DNA of 64,000 nt from Humibacter sp. RRB41 (GCF_022761015.1 NZ_JAKWJQ010000004.1:248001-312000), one strand, 5' to 3'. Counted from the first letter of the stretch, positions 17,045 to 26,196 are shown. Notes: generated by a model from the sequence alone, not told the origin. Translations and numbers: made by a program.

Positions 17045-18250
17045 ATGGCGCAACCACCGGAACCCGGCAGGACACCAAATCCGAGCGAACGCGAAAGCGT
17101 CGATGAATCGCTGCCTCGGGGCATCCGTATCGCGGGCGCGTGGTCGTGGCGGCTTCTGCTGATCGGCGCGGTGATCGCGGTCGTCGTCTTTCTGATCATC
17201 GAACTGCGATTGATCGTGATTCCGGTCCTCGTCGCCGTGCTGCTGTCGGCATTGCTCGTTCCCCTTGTGCAGCTCATGGTGAAGCACCGGTGGCCGCGCT
17301 GGCTGGCGATCGTGCTCGCGTTCGTCGTCGTCGCCGTGATCATCGCAGGGCTCGTGCTGCTCGTCGTCCTGCAGATCAAGGGAGAATCGCACGCGCTGCA
17401 GACCAGGAGCGTCGACGCCTACGACGCGTTCCGGGACTGGCTGCGCGGCCCGCCGCTCGAGCTGACCGACAAACAGATCAACGGCTGGCTGACCCAGGGT
17501 CTGGCCGCGCTGCAGCAGGACAGTCAGGTGCTGATCTCCGGGGCGCTCTCGATCGGCTCGACCCTCGGCCACGTGCTCACCGGTGTACTGCTCACCGCCT
17601 TCAGTACCCTGTTCATCCTGATCGACGGCAAGGGCATCTGGGGCTGGATCGTGCGCATCTTCCCGCGCCGTGCCAGGGCGGCCGTCGACGGCGCGGGTCG
17701 CGCAGGATGGGTCACGCTCACCAACTTCGCCAGGGTGCAGGTGCTCGTCGCCTCGATCGACGCGGTGGGCATCGGCCTCGTCGCGTTCTTCCTCGGGTTG
17801 CCGTTGGTGATTCCGATCGCCGTGCTCGTGTTCCTCGGCTCGTTCATCCCCATCGTCGGCGCCGTCATCACCGGTGCCCTGGCCGTCGTCGTGGCCCTCG
17901 TCTACAACGGGTGGGTTGCTGCGATCATCATGCTCATCGGCGTTCTGGCCGTGCAGCAGCTGGAGGGACACGTTCTGCAGCCGCTCATCATGGGGTCGGC
18001 GGTCAAGGTGCACCCGCTCGCGGTCGTGCTCGTCGTGGCGACGGGATCGCTGCTGGCCGGCATCCCTGGAGCCTTGTTCGCGGTGCCGTTCGCCGCGGTG
18101 CTCAACGTGATGGTGCGCTATGTTTCGGGCGGCTCATGGAGATCGGGCGCGGATGCCGCGTACACGGGTCCGCCCGACGCCTTGTGGCAGACGGTGCCGA
18201 GGCCCCGCAGGCTGCGTACCGCCAAGACCACCGATGGCGACGAGAGCTGA
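17045..18250 (+). CDS. AI-2E family transporter (PerM-like)
   Basis: A 401-residue membrane protein of the AI-2E exporter/PerM family, with paired N-terminal helices (about 34-60 and 76-110), a soluble linker, and a C-terminal helix cluster. The segment GSFIPIVGAVITGALAVVVAL and the later AVQQLEGHVLQPLIMGSAVK with HPLAVVL are family signatures. Members export small molecules or ions; the substrate here is unknown. It is divergent from the YcaQ-like gene and appears to be read from a leaderless promoter. Confidence 0.92.
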   Translation: MAQPPEPGRTPNPSERESVDESLPRGIRIAGAWSWRLLLIGAVIAVVVFLIIELRLIVIPVLVAVLLSALLVPLVQLMVKHRWPRWLAIVLAFVVVAVIIAGLVLLVVLQIKGESHALQTRSVDAYDAFRDWLRGPPLELTDKQINGWLTQGLAALQQDSQVLISGALSIGSTLGHVLTGVLLTAFSTLFILIDGKGIWGWIVRIFPRRARAAVDGAGRAGWVTLTNFARVQVLVASIDAVGIGLVAFFLGLPLVIPIAVLVFLGSFIPIVGAVITGALAVVVALVYNGWVAAIIMLIGVLAVQQLEGHVLQPLIMGSAVKVHPLAVVLVVATGSLLAGIPGALFAVPFAAVLNVMVRYVSGGSWRSGADAAYTGPPDALWQTVPRPRRLRTAKTTDGDES

Positions 18251-18287
18251 CGCCCGCGTCATTCCGGGTCGGGTATACGCCCGAACG

Positions 18288-18302
18288 TAAACTGTGCGGG
18301 TG
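18288..18302 (+). promoter_or_regulatory. Leaderless promoter of ilvA
   Basis: TAAACT at 18288-18293 is a good -10 hexamer. It is followed by six bases and then the GTG start at 18300, where transcription would be expected to begin. Confidence 0.6.
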
Positions 18303-19565
18303 ACCGCTGTGAGTGCAACTCCCCGTCCTTCCGCTGTCGGACCGAGCCTGGACGAGATCGAGGATGCCCACGCCGTGGTCGGTCGAGTGGCGAAACACAC
18401 GCCCGTCGAGACGTCGACCTATCTGACCGAGCTTCTCGGCTCGCAGGTGCTCCTCAAGTGCGAGAACCTGCAGCGCACCGGCTCCTACAAGATCCGCGGC
18501 GCGTACTACATGATGTCCAAGCTCAGCGCTGACGAGCGCGCTCGCGGCGTCGTCGCGGCCTCAGCGGGCAATCATGCGCAAGGCGTCGCCTTCGCGGCTC
18601 GGGAGCTCGGTGTGAAGTCCACCATCTTCATGCCGCTCGGCGTCGCCCTTCCCAAGCTTCAGGCAACCCGCGACTACGGAGCCCACGTCGTGCTCGGCGG
18701 CGCCACCGTCGACGAGCCGTTGCGGGCGGCCGCTGCGTTCGCCCGCGACACCGGCGCGGTCTTCGTTCCGCCGTTCGATCATCCGGACGTCGTCACGGGA
18801 CAGGCCGCCCTCGGCCTCGACATCCTCGATGACGTGCCAGACGTCGAGACGGTCATCGTGCCGATCGGCGGCGGCGGCCTGATCGCCGGCGTCGCGGCTG
18901 CCGTGAAGCAGCGCGCGCGCGGCGAGGGCCGGGACATCCGGGTGATCGGCGTGCAAGCCGAGAATGCCGCATCGTATCCGGTGTCGCTGAGCGCCGGGAT
19001 CCCGACAGAGATCGCGATCGGCTCGACCATCGCCGACGGTATCGCGGTGAGCAAGCCGGGCGTCCTTAACTTCGAGATCGTGAAGGATCTCGTCGACGAC
19101 GTCATCACGGTCAGCGACGACGACACCGCGCGGGCGATTCTGGTGCTGCTCGAGCGCTCGAAGCTCGTCGTCGAACCGGCCGGAGCCGTTGGCGTGGCCG
19201 CCATCCTTTCCGGCGCGGTGCAGGCGCTGGGCGCCGACCTCGGACGAACCGTCGTGATCCTGTCGGGTGGCAACATCGACCCGCTGCTCATGCAGCGGGT
19301 GGTCGCCGCCGGGCTGGAGATCTCGGACCGCTACCTGAATCTCAGGCTCATGCTTCCGGACCGACCCGGTCAGCTCGCGCGCACGTCGGAGCTGATCGCT
19401 GCGGCGAACGCCAATGTCGTCGAGGTGCTGCACACCAGGAGCGGGCATGGTCTCGAGATCAACCAGGTGGAGTTGCAGGTCAGCGTCGAGACGCGTGGAC
19501 CCGACCACAAGGCCGAGGTCGTGCGCATCCTGCGCGAAGCGGGCTACGACCCGATCGTCGACTGA
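18300..19565 (+). CDS. ilvA: Threonine ammonia-lyase
   Basis: Converts threonine to 2-oxobutanoate and ammonia, the first step towards isoleucine. The 421 residues hold a PLP domain with Lys64 in the GSYKIRGA motif, the SAGNHAQGVAFAA loop and the GGGGLIAG phosphate-binding loop. One ACT-like domain follows at the C-terminus (from about residue 345, LRLMLPDRPGQLARTSELI). A single short ACT-like domain is usual for the shorter threonine deaminases. GTG at 18300 fits a leaderless start; GTG at 18309 is an alternative. It converges on greA. Confidence 0.95.
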   Translation: MTAVSATPRPSAVGPSLDEIEDAHAVVGRVAKHTPVETSTYLTELLGSQVLLKCENLQRTGSYKIRGAYYMMSKLSADERARGVVAASAGNHAQGVAFAARELGVKSTIFMPLGVALPKLQATRDYGAHVVLGGATVDEPLRAAAAFARDTGAVFVPPFDHPDVVTGQAALGLDILDDVPDVETVIVPIGGGGLIAGVAAAVKQRARGEGRDIRVIGVQAENAASYPVSLSAGIPTEIAIGSTIADGIAVSKPGVLNFEIVKDLVDDVITVSDDDTARAILVLLERSKLVVEPAGAVGVAAILSGAVQALGADLGRTVVILSGGNIDPLLMQRVVAAGLEISDRYLNLRLMLPDRPGQLARTSELIAAANANVVEVLHTRSGHGLEINQVELQVSVETRGPDHKAEVVRILREAGYDPIVD

Positions 19566-19581
19566 CGGCTGCGGGCTGGGC

Positions 19582-19617
19582 GCCCTTCGACTCGCTGCGC
19601 TCGCTCAGGGAGCTGGA
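19582..19617 (+). repeat. Dispersed intergenic repeat, copy 2
   Basis: A single copy, CCCTTCGACTCGCTGCGCTC through CTCAGGGAGCTGGAG, lies between the convergent ilvA and greA genes. It has the same sequence as the right arm at 15734-15765 apart from one A/G difference near the end. Confidence 0.85.
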
Positions 19618-19621
19618 GGGG

Positions 19622-20113
19622 TCACTGACCGGTCCACGTCTCCACATTCGTGACCTTGACGGCGATCTCGCGCCCGTTCGGTGCGGTGTACGAGGTGGAC
19701 TCGCCGACCTTCAGGCCGAGGATGGCCGAGCCGAGAGGGCTTGCCTCGCTGTAGACGGACAGCTCGCTGCCGTCGCCGATCTCGCGATTGCCGATGATGA
19801 ACGAGTCTTCGTCGCCACCGATGACGGCGGTGACCACCGTGCCGGGCTCGACGACGCCCGTGCTCTCCGGCACGGTGCCGACCTTGGCGTGACGCAGCAG
19901 ATCGGTGAGCTGCACGATGCGCGCTTCCTGAACACCCTGGGCGTCCTTGGCAGCGTGGTACCCGCCGTTCTCCTTGAGGTCGCCCTCTTCGCGAGCCGCT
20001 TCGATGCGCTTGGCGATCTCGGAGCGACCGACCGTGCTGAGTTGCTCGAGTTCACCGGCAAGACGGTCGTACGCCTCCTGGGTCAGGAAAGTGACCTGCG
20101 TGTCCTGCGACAT
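19622..20113 (-). CDS. greA: Transcription elongation factor GreA
   Basis: A 163-residue GreA that rescues backtracked RNA polymerase by stimulating transcript cleavage. The N-terminal coiled coil carries the acidic tip (ARIEEARE-type KRIEAAREEGDLKENGGYH), and the C-terminal FKBP-like domain includes SPLGSAILGLKVGE. The ATG at 20113 has GAGGAG-like purines upstream. A TAGAAT hexamer on the minus strand (20192-20197) would give a leader of about 75 bases. The order greA-DUF4307-mca is typical of actinobacteria. Confidence 0.96.
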   Translation of the reverse strand: MSQDTQVTFLTQEAYDRLAGELEQLSTVGRSEIAKRIEAAREEGDLKENGGYHAAKDAQGVQEARIVQLTDLLRHAKVGTVPESTGVVEPGTVVTAVIGGDEDSFIIGNREIGDGSELSVYSEASPLGSAILGLKVGESTSYTAPNGREIAVKVTNVETWTGQ

Positions 20114-20199
20114 GTGAACTCCTCGGGGGCTGACGAAAAACGGGCTTACGTACATCGACGCCCCGACGTGTCCGTCAGGGCGTATCAGAGCATTCTAGG

Positions 20200-20658
20200 T
20201 CAGCGAGTGGCTGATGGCCAGCAGGAGTCCAGGGATCCGGAGACGCTGGGCTCCGTCGTGCGCACCGTCGTCGTGAAGGATCGTGTGGTCTTCGACGACT
20301 TCGGAAGCTGCACGATCTTCCAGCCCGTGACGGCGAATTCCACGTTCTGCGCCTCGATGGCACAGGCCACGGAGGCACCGGCATCCGACGAGACGGTGAA
20401 CGAAACCTTGACGTGCTGCGCATCCACGACCTGGTCGGCGCCCGAATCCGCGTTGACGCCCGTGCCGTTCACCTGGTCGAGGCCCGCCCACACCGTCCAG
20501 CACGCCATCACGACGACGATGAACGCGCCGAGACCGATCAGCAGCCAGCGATCCCGTCGCTTGCGGGCGGCGGTGCGCCCGTAACGCGCACCGATGCCCG
20601 CCGAGGCGGCCGAAGCATCCTGAGCAGTCACGGGCGCGGATGCCGTGGGTTCGGGCAC
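20200..20658 (-). CDS. DUF4307 membrane protein
   Basis: A 152-residue protein: basic cytoplasmic N-terminus (RYGRTAARKRRDRW), one membrane helix at about residues 39-60, then an extracytoplasmic beta-rich domain with DAQHVKVSFTVSSD. It belongs to DUF4307, a family found in actinobacteria between greA and mca, with no assigned function. The start is a GTG at 20658. The gene is divergent from mca and lies upstream of greA on the same strand. Confidence 0.85.
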   Translation of the reverse strand: MPEPTASAPVTAQDASAASAGIGARYGRTAARKRRDRWLLIGLGAFIVVVMACWTVWAGLDQVNGTGVNADSGADQVVDAQHVKVSFTVSSDAGASVACAIEAQNVEFAVTGWKIVQLPKSSKTTRSFTTTVRTTEPSVSGSLDSCWPSATR

Positions 20659-20684
20659 GAGACGACCTCCGCAGATCGAACGAT

Positions 20685-20705
20685 TAGGCTTTCACTGCAA
20701 GCCTA
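20685..20705. promoter_or_regulatory. Inverted repeat between DUF4307 gene and mca
   Basis: TAGGCTT (20685-20691) and AAGCCTA (20699-20705) are perfect inverted repeats around a seven-base spacer, in the 107-bp divergent promoter region. Each arm also resembles a -10 hexamer on its strand. It could be a regulator site or simply two facing promoters. Confidence 0.4.
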
Positions 20706-20765
20706 CGTGCTTGAACTGAACGCCCCTTCACGCACAACTCGCCCAAAGATTGACGGTGACCCTTC

Positions 20766-21629
20766 GTGACACTTCGTCTGCTCGCTGTGCACGCGCATCC
20801 CGACGACGAGTCGAGCAAGGGTGCAGCGACGTACGCCTACTACGTGAGCCGCGGCGTCGAAGTGATGGTGGTGAGCTGCACGGGCGGCGAGCGTGGAGAC
20901 ATCCTGAACGAGGGGCTCGAAGCGAGGTCGATGGCCGAGCGCGACCTGCCGGGGCTGCGTCGTATCGAGATGGATGCGGCGGCGCGGGTTCTCGGCATCC
21001 GTCACCGCTGGCTGGGCTACGTCGACTCCGGTATGCCGAGCGACGACGGCAGCGTGCCACCGAACTCCTTCGCAGCGATTCCGCTGGAGATCTCGGCCGA
21101 GCCTCTTGTCACCGTGATCAGGGACTTCAAACCGCAGGTGCTGATCACCTACGACGAGAACGGCGGGTACCCGCATCCCGACCACATCAGGTGCCACGAC
21201 GTCTCGGTCGCCGCCTACGAGTGGGCGGCGGATGCCGACAGGTACCCGGCAGCGGGGGAGCCGTGGCAGATCGGCAAGCTCTACTACGAGCGCACGTTCA
21301 ACGCGAAGCGTTTCACGAGCGTCTTCGAGCAGGTGCGAGCCGATGACCCGGAATCACCGCTTCTCGAGCACTTCGAGGGCATGCTCGAGCGCTTCGCCGA
21401 CGCTCCCGAACTGACCCTGACGAGCGTGCCGGCAGCCGACTTCTTCGACGCACGGGATGCCGCTCTGCGCGCGCACGCGAGCCAGGTGTCGCCGGAGAGC
21501 TCGTTCTTCTTCTGGCCGAACGACGTGCAGCGCAAGGCGTGGCCGTACGAAGACTTCCAGCTCATCGACTCGAAGGTTCCGTCCACGGTGCCCGAAAGCG
21601 ACCTCTTCACCGGAATCGAGGACGCGTAA
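20766..21629 (+). CDS. mca: Mycothiol S-conjugate amidase
   Basis: Cleaves mycothiol S-conjugates of toxins and antibiotics so that the mercapturic acid can be exported. The 287 residues carry the metal-binding HPDDE motif at residues 11-15 and the second site GYPHPDHIRCHD near 134-145, typical of the LmbE/PIG-L fold. Length and the C-terminal FFFWPNDVQRKAWPYEDF segment fit Mca rather than MshB. The GTG start gives the family N-terminus. A small membrane-protein gene follows without a gap. The presence of this gene supports an actinobacterial source. Confidence 0.95.
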   Translation: MTLRLLAVHAHPDDESSKGAATYAYYVSRGVEVMVVSCTGGERGDILNEGLEARSMAERDLPGLRRIEMDAAARVLGIRHRWLGYVDSGMPSDDGSVPPNSFAAIPLEISAEPLVTVIRDFKPQVLITYDENGGYPHPDHIRCHDVSVAAYEWAADADRYPAAGEPWQIGKLYYERTFNAKRFTSVFEQVRADDPESPLLEHFEGMLERFADAPELTLTSVPAADFFDARDAALRAHASQVSPESSFFFWPNDVQRKAWPYEDFQLIDSKVPSTVPESDLFTGIEDA

Positions 21630-21908
21630 GTGCTCTCCCAGCTCGTGCTTGCGGCAGCAACGCCGTCCCCGTCGCCGAAGGTACCGAACGCCGATACGGT
21701 CACGCCCGGGGTGTGGGGATTCGTCATCACGTTCCTCATCGCGGTGGCGGTGATCCTCCTCATCATCGACATGATGCGGCGGGTGCGGCGTGTGCGGTAC
21801 CGGGCAGAGGTGAACGCAAAGCTCGACGCCGAGCAGGCCGCCGCCGATGCTGCAGGCCGCACGGACATCGAGGTCGATCATCGCGGCGACCGACCGTCCG
21901 ATTCCTGA
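21630..21908 (+). CDS. Small single-helix membrane protein downstream of mca
   Basis: A 92-residue hypothetical protein. A short N-terminal hydrophobic stretch and a Pro/Ser-rich linker (ATPSPSPKVPNADT) precede one membrane helix at about residues 28-50. An Arg-rich turn (MMRRVRRVRYRAE) and an acidic Ala-rich tail follow. The GTG begins directly after the mca stop, so it is almost surely translated from the same message. I do not know a function. The fixed position after mca suggests a helper in the same process. Confidence 0.75.
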   Translation: MLSQLVLAAATPSPSPKVPNADTVTPGVWGFVITFLIAVAVILLIIDMMRRVRRVRYRAEVNAKLDAEQAAADAAGRTDIEVDHRGDRPSDS

Positions 21909-21932
21909 CGCCGAGTCCTTTCCGGCACGAGC

Positions 21933-23093
21933 ATGCGGAGCCTGATCTTCGGCCTCGCGCTGCTCGCGGCGGGAGGTGTCGCGATCCTGGTCGGCGAGTT
22001 TCCGGCGCAGGATGGCTTGACGCTCCTCGACCGCGTCTGGCCGGTTCTGCTGTTCGTGGTGGCCATCACGATCGTGGCGGAACTCGCTGCCGCTGCCGGC
22101 CTGTTCGACATCATCGCTGCGTGGACCACGCGGGTCGCACGAGGCAGCTCCTGGCTGCTGTGGCTGCTCACGGTCGCGGTGGCGGTCGTCAGTACCGTCT
22201 TCTTGTCGCTGGACACGACAGCGGTGCTGCTCACGCCGATCGTGATCACGATGGCCCGGCAGGTGCGGGTGAACCCCATGCCGTTCGCCCTGACCACCGT
22301 GATGCTCGCGAACTGCGCGTCGTTGCTGCTGCCGGTGTCGAATCTCACGAACCTGCTCGCCGAGCAACGGCTCGGAGACGTCGGCACGGCGGGGTTCCTT
22401 GCACTGAGCTGGGCGCCCGCTATCGTGGCGGTGCTCGTTCCGATCGGCGTGATCGCGTTCATCGGGCGACACACGCTCGCCCTTCGTTACGAGACCACCG
22501 AGTGTGTCGAGGTCCTCGATCGCCGGCTCGTGATCTGGACGACCGTCGTGGTGATCGCGTTGCTCCCAGCGCTGGTGTCGGGCGTCCCGGTGTGGATTCC
22601 GGCCTGCACTGCCGCGGCCGTGCTGTTGGCGGTGTTCCTCGTGATTCGGCGCGACGCCGTGCGACCTGCGCTCGTGCCTTGGCAGACCCTTGTGCTGGCT
22701 GTCGGCCTCTTCGTCGCGATGGGGGCGGTCAACGCTCTCGGCCTGACCGAAGTGCTCCGCGGCCTCGCCGGAACGGGGACCGGCTCGGGAGCCGCGGAGC
22801 TCTTCCGCACCTCGGCGTTGGGACTCCTCGGTGCGAACGCGGCGAACAACCTGCCCGCGTATCTGGCGCTGGAGCCTGTGGCGCAGCATCCGTTGCACTT
22901 GATGGCGTTGTTGATCGGCGTCAATGCCGGATCGCTGGTCACGCCGTGGGCATCACTGGCGACTCTGCTCTGGCACGGCAGGCTCGCGCGCCTGGGCGTC
23001 GAGGTTCCGTGGGGCAGATACATGCTGATCGGGCTCGTCGTGGCACCGGTGACGGTGGCCGCGGCGACCGGTGTGCTCGTGCTGCTGGGCTGA
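21933..23093 (+). CDS. SLC13/ArsB-type permease
   Basis: A 386-residue protein with about eleven membrane helices. The segment VSTVFLSLDTTAVLLTPIVI and the C-terminal half-repeat GANAANNLPAYLALEP are the paired re-entrant motifs of the ion-transporter superfamily that includes ArsB, NhaD and SLC13 carriers. The ligand could be an oxyanion or a dicarboxylate; there is no arsenic gene nearby to favour arsenite. It starts 24 bases after the mca operon and may be read from it. Confidence 0.8.
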   Translation: MRSLIFGLALLAAGGVAILVGEFPAQDGLTLLDRVWPVLLFVVAITIVAELAAAAGLFDIIAAWTTRVARGSSWLLWLLTVAVAVVSTVFLSLDTTAVLLTPIVITMARQVRVNPMPFALTTVMLANCASLLLPVSNLTNLLAEQRLGDVGTAGFLALSWAPAIVAVLVPIGVIAFIGRHTLALRYETTECVEVLDRRLVIWTTVVVIALLPALVSGVPVWIPACTAAAVLLAVFLVIRRDAVRPALVPWQTLVLAVGLFVAMGAVNALGLTEVLRGLAGTGTGSGAAELFRTSALGLLGANAANNLPAYLALEPVAQHPLHLMALLIGVNAGSLVTPWASLATLLWHGRLARLGVEVPWGRYMLIGLVVAPVTVAAATGVLVLLG

Positions 23094-23127
23094 GACGCCA
23101 GACGGATGCCGGTAGGCCGACCCGCGA

Positions 23128-23931
23128 TCAGCCTGCGTGGTACGCGGGGTGAAGTGCGATCAGCAAGACGGCCGCCCAGTGGCACAGGAAGGCCAGCACG
23201 GTCAGCGTGTGGAAGATCTCGTGGAAGCCGAATCTGCCGGGGAACGGATTGGGCCGCTTGAACCCGTACGCCAGAGCACCGAGCGTGTAGAGGCCGCCGC
23301 CGATGAACACGAGCACCATCATCGCGGCATTCGCGCTCACCAGGGGGACGACGTACATCAGCGCTGCCCAGCCGAGCAGCAGGTAGAGCGGAACGTAGAG
23401 CCAGCGCGGCGCCATGATCCAGAACACCCGGAACGCAATGCCCAGCAGCGCTCCGCCCCACACGATGGAGAGCAGGATGACGCCCTCCTGCGTCGGCAGC
23501 GCGAGCACGCCGAGCGGAGTGTAGGTTCCCGCGATCAGCAAGAAGATGTTGGCGTGGTCGATGCGCTTCAGCACGACCTTGGTGCGCGGCTTCCAGTTGA
23601 AGCGGTGGTACAGCGCCGAGTTGCCGAACAGCAGCATCGAGGTGAGCATGAAGACGGCACAGGCCCACTTCGCCGGAGCTCCCTGCGCCAGGCAGATCAG
23701 CACGATGCCGGCGGCGATCGCGACCGGGAACGTCCCGGCATGGATCCATCCGCGCCAGGTGGGCTTGATGTCCGCGGGGTTCGCCGCCGAGGCATCCACC
23801 AGGGGCAGATTGGGGATGTTCCCCTCACGCTCGTCGTCGGCCTTCACGGCTGCGTCGGCGGCCGACAGCGACTCGGCCGGCTGATCGAGCTGTGCGCCGA
23901 CGTCGACATAGTCGCGAGGAGTGCGAGACAT
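23128..23931 (-). CDS. trhA: PAQR family membrane homeostasis protein TrhA (hemolysin III)
   Basis: A 267-residue seven-helix protein with the PAQR/HlyIII metal-site motifs: NSALYHR near residue 105, RIDHANIFLLIAGTYTP near 122, and HEIFHTLTVLAFLCHW near 245. About 60 N-terminal residues are charged and probably disordered, longer than in many homologues. The family affects membrane fluidity and zinc-dependent hydrolase activity has been proposed. A TAGGCT hexamer ends six bases before the ATG, so the message is probably leaderless. It is divergent from uppS. Confidence 0.92.
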   Translation of the reverse strand: MSRTPRDYVDVGAQLDQPAESLSAADAAVKADDEREGNIPNLPLVDASAANPADIKPTWRGWIHAGTFPVAIAAGIVLICLAQGAPAKWACAVFMLTSMLLFGNSALYHRFNWKPRTKVVLKRIDHANIFLLIAGTYTPLGVLALPTQEGVILLSIVWGGALLGIAFRVFWIMAPRWLYVPLYLLLGWAALMYVVPLVSANAAMMVLVFIGGGLYTLGALAYGFKRPNPFPGRFGFHEIFHTLTVLAFLCHWAAVLLIALHPAYHAG

Positions 23932-23937
23932 GCGGCA

Positions 23938-23998
23938 AGCCTAAGCGAGCGCCGTGAGAGTCTGGCTGGGAGTCCGTGCGCGCTAACGTATCCACGTG
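23938..23998. promoter_or_regulatory. Divergent leaderless promoters of trhA and uppS
   Basis: AGCCTA at 23938-23943 (TAGGCT on the minus strand) ends six bases before the trhA ATG. TAACGT at 23984-23989 ends six bases before the uppS GTG at 23996. The two promoters face away from each other with 40 bases between their -10 elements. Confidence 0.6.
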
Positions 23999-24784
23999 AC
24001 GTCTCGCAGGATCCCGCGCCCAGGCCCGGGCTTCCTCTACGGGCTGTACCAGAACCGCCTGAGGCGCAGCATCGACGTCGACGCCGTGCCGCAGCACGTC
24101 GCCATGATCATCGACGGCAACAGGCGATGGGCGAGGCAGCTCGGCCTGGAGACGGTCGCGCACGGGCATCGAGCGGGCGCAGACAAGATGCGGGAGTTCC
24201 TGCGCTGGTGCGACGAGCTCGGGGTCAGGGTCGTGACGCTCTACCTGCTCTCGTCGGACAACCTGACGAACCGCGACAGCGGCGAACTGGCCGACCTGAT
24301 CGAGATCATCGCCGACCTGGCGCACGAAGTCTCGGTGCAGGGGGAGTGGCGCGTGCAGCACGTCGGAACGACGGTCGGTCTGCCCAAGCGTCTGGTCAAG
24401 GCGCTCGCCGATGCAGAGTCGAGCACCGCTGGCCACAAGGGCATGCACGTCAACCTCGCGGTCGGCTACGGAGGCCGCAAGGAGATCACGGATGCCATGC
24501 GCAGCATCGTCGCCGAACATCACGCTGACGGGCGAAGCCTGGAAGATCTCGCCGAGCGGCTGACGCCCGACCTGATCGGTGCACACCTCTACACCGGTGG
24601 ACAGCCCGACCCGGACCTCGTCATCCGTACGTCGGGCGAGCAACGGCTGAGTGACTTCATGCTGTGGCAGAGCGCGCACAGCGAGTTCTACTTCGTCGAG
24701 GCCCTCGGGCCCGACCTGCGTGAGGTCGACTTCCTTCGTGCGGTACGCGATTACTCGCGCAGGCACCGCCGCTACGGTGGATGA
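23996..24784 (+). CDS. uppS: Isoprenyl (polyprenyl diphosphate) transferase, UppS family
   Basis: A cis-prenyltransferase that condenses isopentenyl diphosphate units to make the lipid carrier precursor for cell wall synthesis. The 262 residues contain HVAMIIDGNRRWARQLG with catalytic Asp40, the TLYLLSSDNLTNRDS segment, and the C-terminal IRTSGEQRLSDFMLWQSAHS and SEFYFVE motifs. Actinobacteria may use such enzymes for short (Z) or long chains; the product length cannot be told from sequence here. It is divergent from trhA, a frequent arrangement. Confidence 0.95.
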   Translation: MTSRRIPRPGPGFLYGLYQNRLRRSIDVDAVPQHVAMIIDGNRRWARQLGLETVAHGHRAGADKMREFLRWCDELGVRVVTLYLLSSDNLTNRDSGELADLIEIIADLAHEVSVQGEWRVQHVGTTVGLPKRLVKALADAESSTAGHKGMHVNLAVGYGGRKEITDAMRSIVAEHHADGRSLEDLAERLTPDLIGAHLYTGGQPDPDLVIRTSGEQRLSDFMLWQSAHSEFYFVEALGPDLREVDFLRAVRDYSRRHRRYGG

Positions 24785-24842
24785 GCACGTTCCCCCTGCT
24801 GTACGCCCCCGCGACAGCAGCAGAATGGATCTGGGAGGTCGA

Positions 24843-25955
24843 GTGACAACAGTCGACGAATTCGCCGAGGGTTTCCTGGAAGAACCCGGTTATCTTGATT
24901 TCGCGCGCGTCGGCCCGCTCTCGGCGTCCGTCATCGCAGAGGTGCACGGCGTCGACGAGGTGCTCTCGAAGGCGCGTTTCGGATCGCTGGACGCGCTGCG
25001 CGCCGAGGACGAGCGGATGCGCGTCGCCGCCTCCGAACTCACCGGATTCCCGCCAGACCAGATCGTGTTTCAGCCGAACGTGGGCAGCGGCCTGATGCAC
25101 GCCATGTTCGGCCTCACCGGGGGCGTGCTGCTCTCCCGTGCCGAGTTCCCCTCGATCACCTTCGCCGCCGCGCGTGCCGCCGAGGCGCTCCACGTCGCGG
25201 AACCGACCTGGCTCGACACCGACCACGGTCGCGTGACGCCCGGATCCATGCGCGACCAGCTGTCGGCATCCGTGTCGGCGGTCGCCGTCAGCCTGGTGGA
25301 CTCGCGCACCGGATGGGTGGCCGACATCGACGGCATCCGCCAGGTCATCGACGACCGCCTGCTGGTCGTCGACGCCGTGCAGGGGTTCGGCGTCGTCGAC
25401 GCTCCCTACGAGGTGGCCGACGTGGTGGTCGTCGGAGGCGAGAAGTGGTTGCGCGCCGGATGGGGTGCCGGGTTCATGGCGCTGTCGGAGCGAGCGATCG
25501 ACAACCTCACGCCGGTGTGGAGCGGTCATACCGGCTCGGGTGTGATCGATCCGTTCGACGAGGTGCTGCCGCCGATGCCGGGTGCGGGTGCGTTCTCGGT
25601 CGCGAGGCCGGACAGCGTCGCCGAAGCGCGATTGTCCGCCGCACTCGAAGAGGTCGCATCCGTGGGCGTCGATGTGATCGAGGCTGCCGTCGCCGACCGT
25701 GTCGACCGCATCATCGATCTGGCGGACGAGTTCGCCGTACCCGTGGCGTCGGCGCGTGAGACCCCGGAGCGCGCGGGCATCGTCGTACTCGAGCCGCCGC
25801 AGGAACAACTCACCGTGCTCAGTGCGGCGCTCTTCAACCACGGCATCACAGCGACCTCACGTGCCGGGAACGTGCGAGTCAGCGCGCACGTCTCCTGCGG
25901 CGACGAGACGCTGGAGATGGTCCGCGCGGCATTCACGTCGTACGCGACGGCGTAA
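24843..25955 (+). CDS. Class V aminotransferase-fold protein
   Basis: A 370-residue PLP-fold I protein. The segment VDAVQGFGVVDAPYEVADVVVVGGEKWLRAGWG carries the likely PLP lysine in GGEKWL. The C-terminal small domain ends with NHGITATSRAGNVRVSAHV. It resembles class V aminotransferases and kynureninase/isopenicillin N epimerase-like enzymes, but the reaction is not known. GGGAGG at 24833-24838 precedes the GTG at 24843; an in-frame ATG at 24825 would add six residues. It stands alone, downstream of uppS. Confidence 0.82.
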   Translation: MTTVDEFAEGFLEEPGYLDFARVGPLSASVIAEVHGVDEVLSKARFGSLDALRAEDERMRVAASELTGFPPDQIVFQPNVGSGLMHAMFGLTGGVLLSRAEFPSITFAAARAAEALHVAEPTWLDTDHGRVTPGSMRDQLSASVSAVAVSLVDSRTGWVADIDGIRQVIDDRLLVVDAVQGFGVVDAPYEVADVVVVGGEKWLRAGWGAGFMALSERAIDNLTPVWSGHTGSGVIDPFDEVLPPMPGAGAFSVARPDSVAEARLSAALEEVASVGVDVIEAAVADRVDRIIDLADEFAVPVASARETPERAGIVVLEPPQEQLTVLSAALFNHGITATSRAGNVRVSAHVSCGDETLEMVRAAFTSYATA

Positions 25956-26083
25956 CCGACCGTCGAGCGGGCCGTCGAGCCGGACACGCCCGACGTTGTG
26001 GGTCGCAGAGTTCACCGGCCGGTAACACTGCGCGGCGCGTGTCCTCCGAGCGGATGTCTGCCGCCAGGCCTAGCGTCAGCCTT

Positions 26084-26102
26084 GTCGGGCACATCGCCCG
26101 AC
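26084..26102 (+). other. Hairpin in the leader of the PhoH gene
   Basis: GTCGGGC and GCCCGAC form a perfect 7-bp stem around ACATC, roughly 95 bases before the PhoH start. The 241-base gap from 25956 to 26196 holds no gene that I can recognise. The hairpin may belong to a long 5' leader. Confidence 0.4.
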
Positions 26103-26196
26103 CGAGACGGCCGAGATGATCGTCTTGCAACGTGCGGCCGCCTCGTCGACAAGATCCGCGCAGTGCCTTGATGGGCCGCGTGGGGTGGGAGTGGTT

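Noticed and set aside
21933-23093. Arsenite efflux pump ArsB
   Set aside because: The fold fits the superfamily, but there is no arsR, arsC or ACR gene nearby, so a specific arsenic role is not supported.
25956-26196. Riboswitch in the leader of the PhoH gene
   Set aside because: Only one simple hairpin is seen and no conserved aptamer motif could be recognised.
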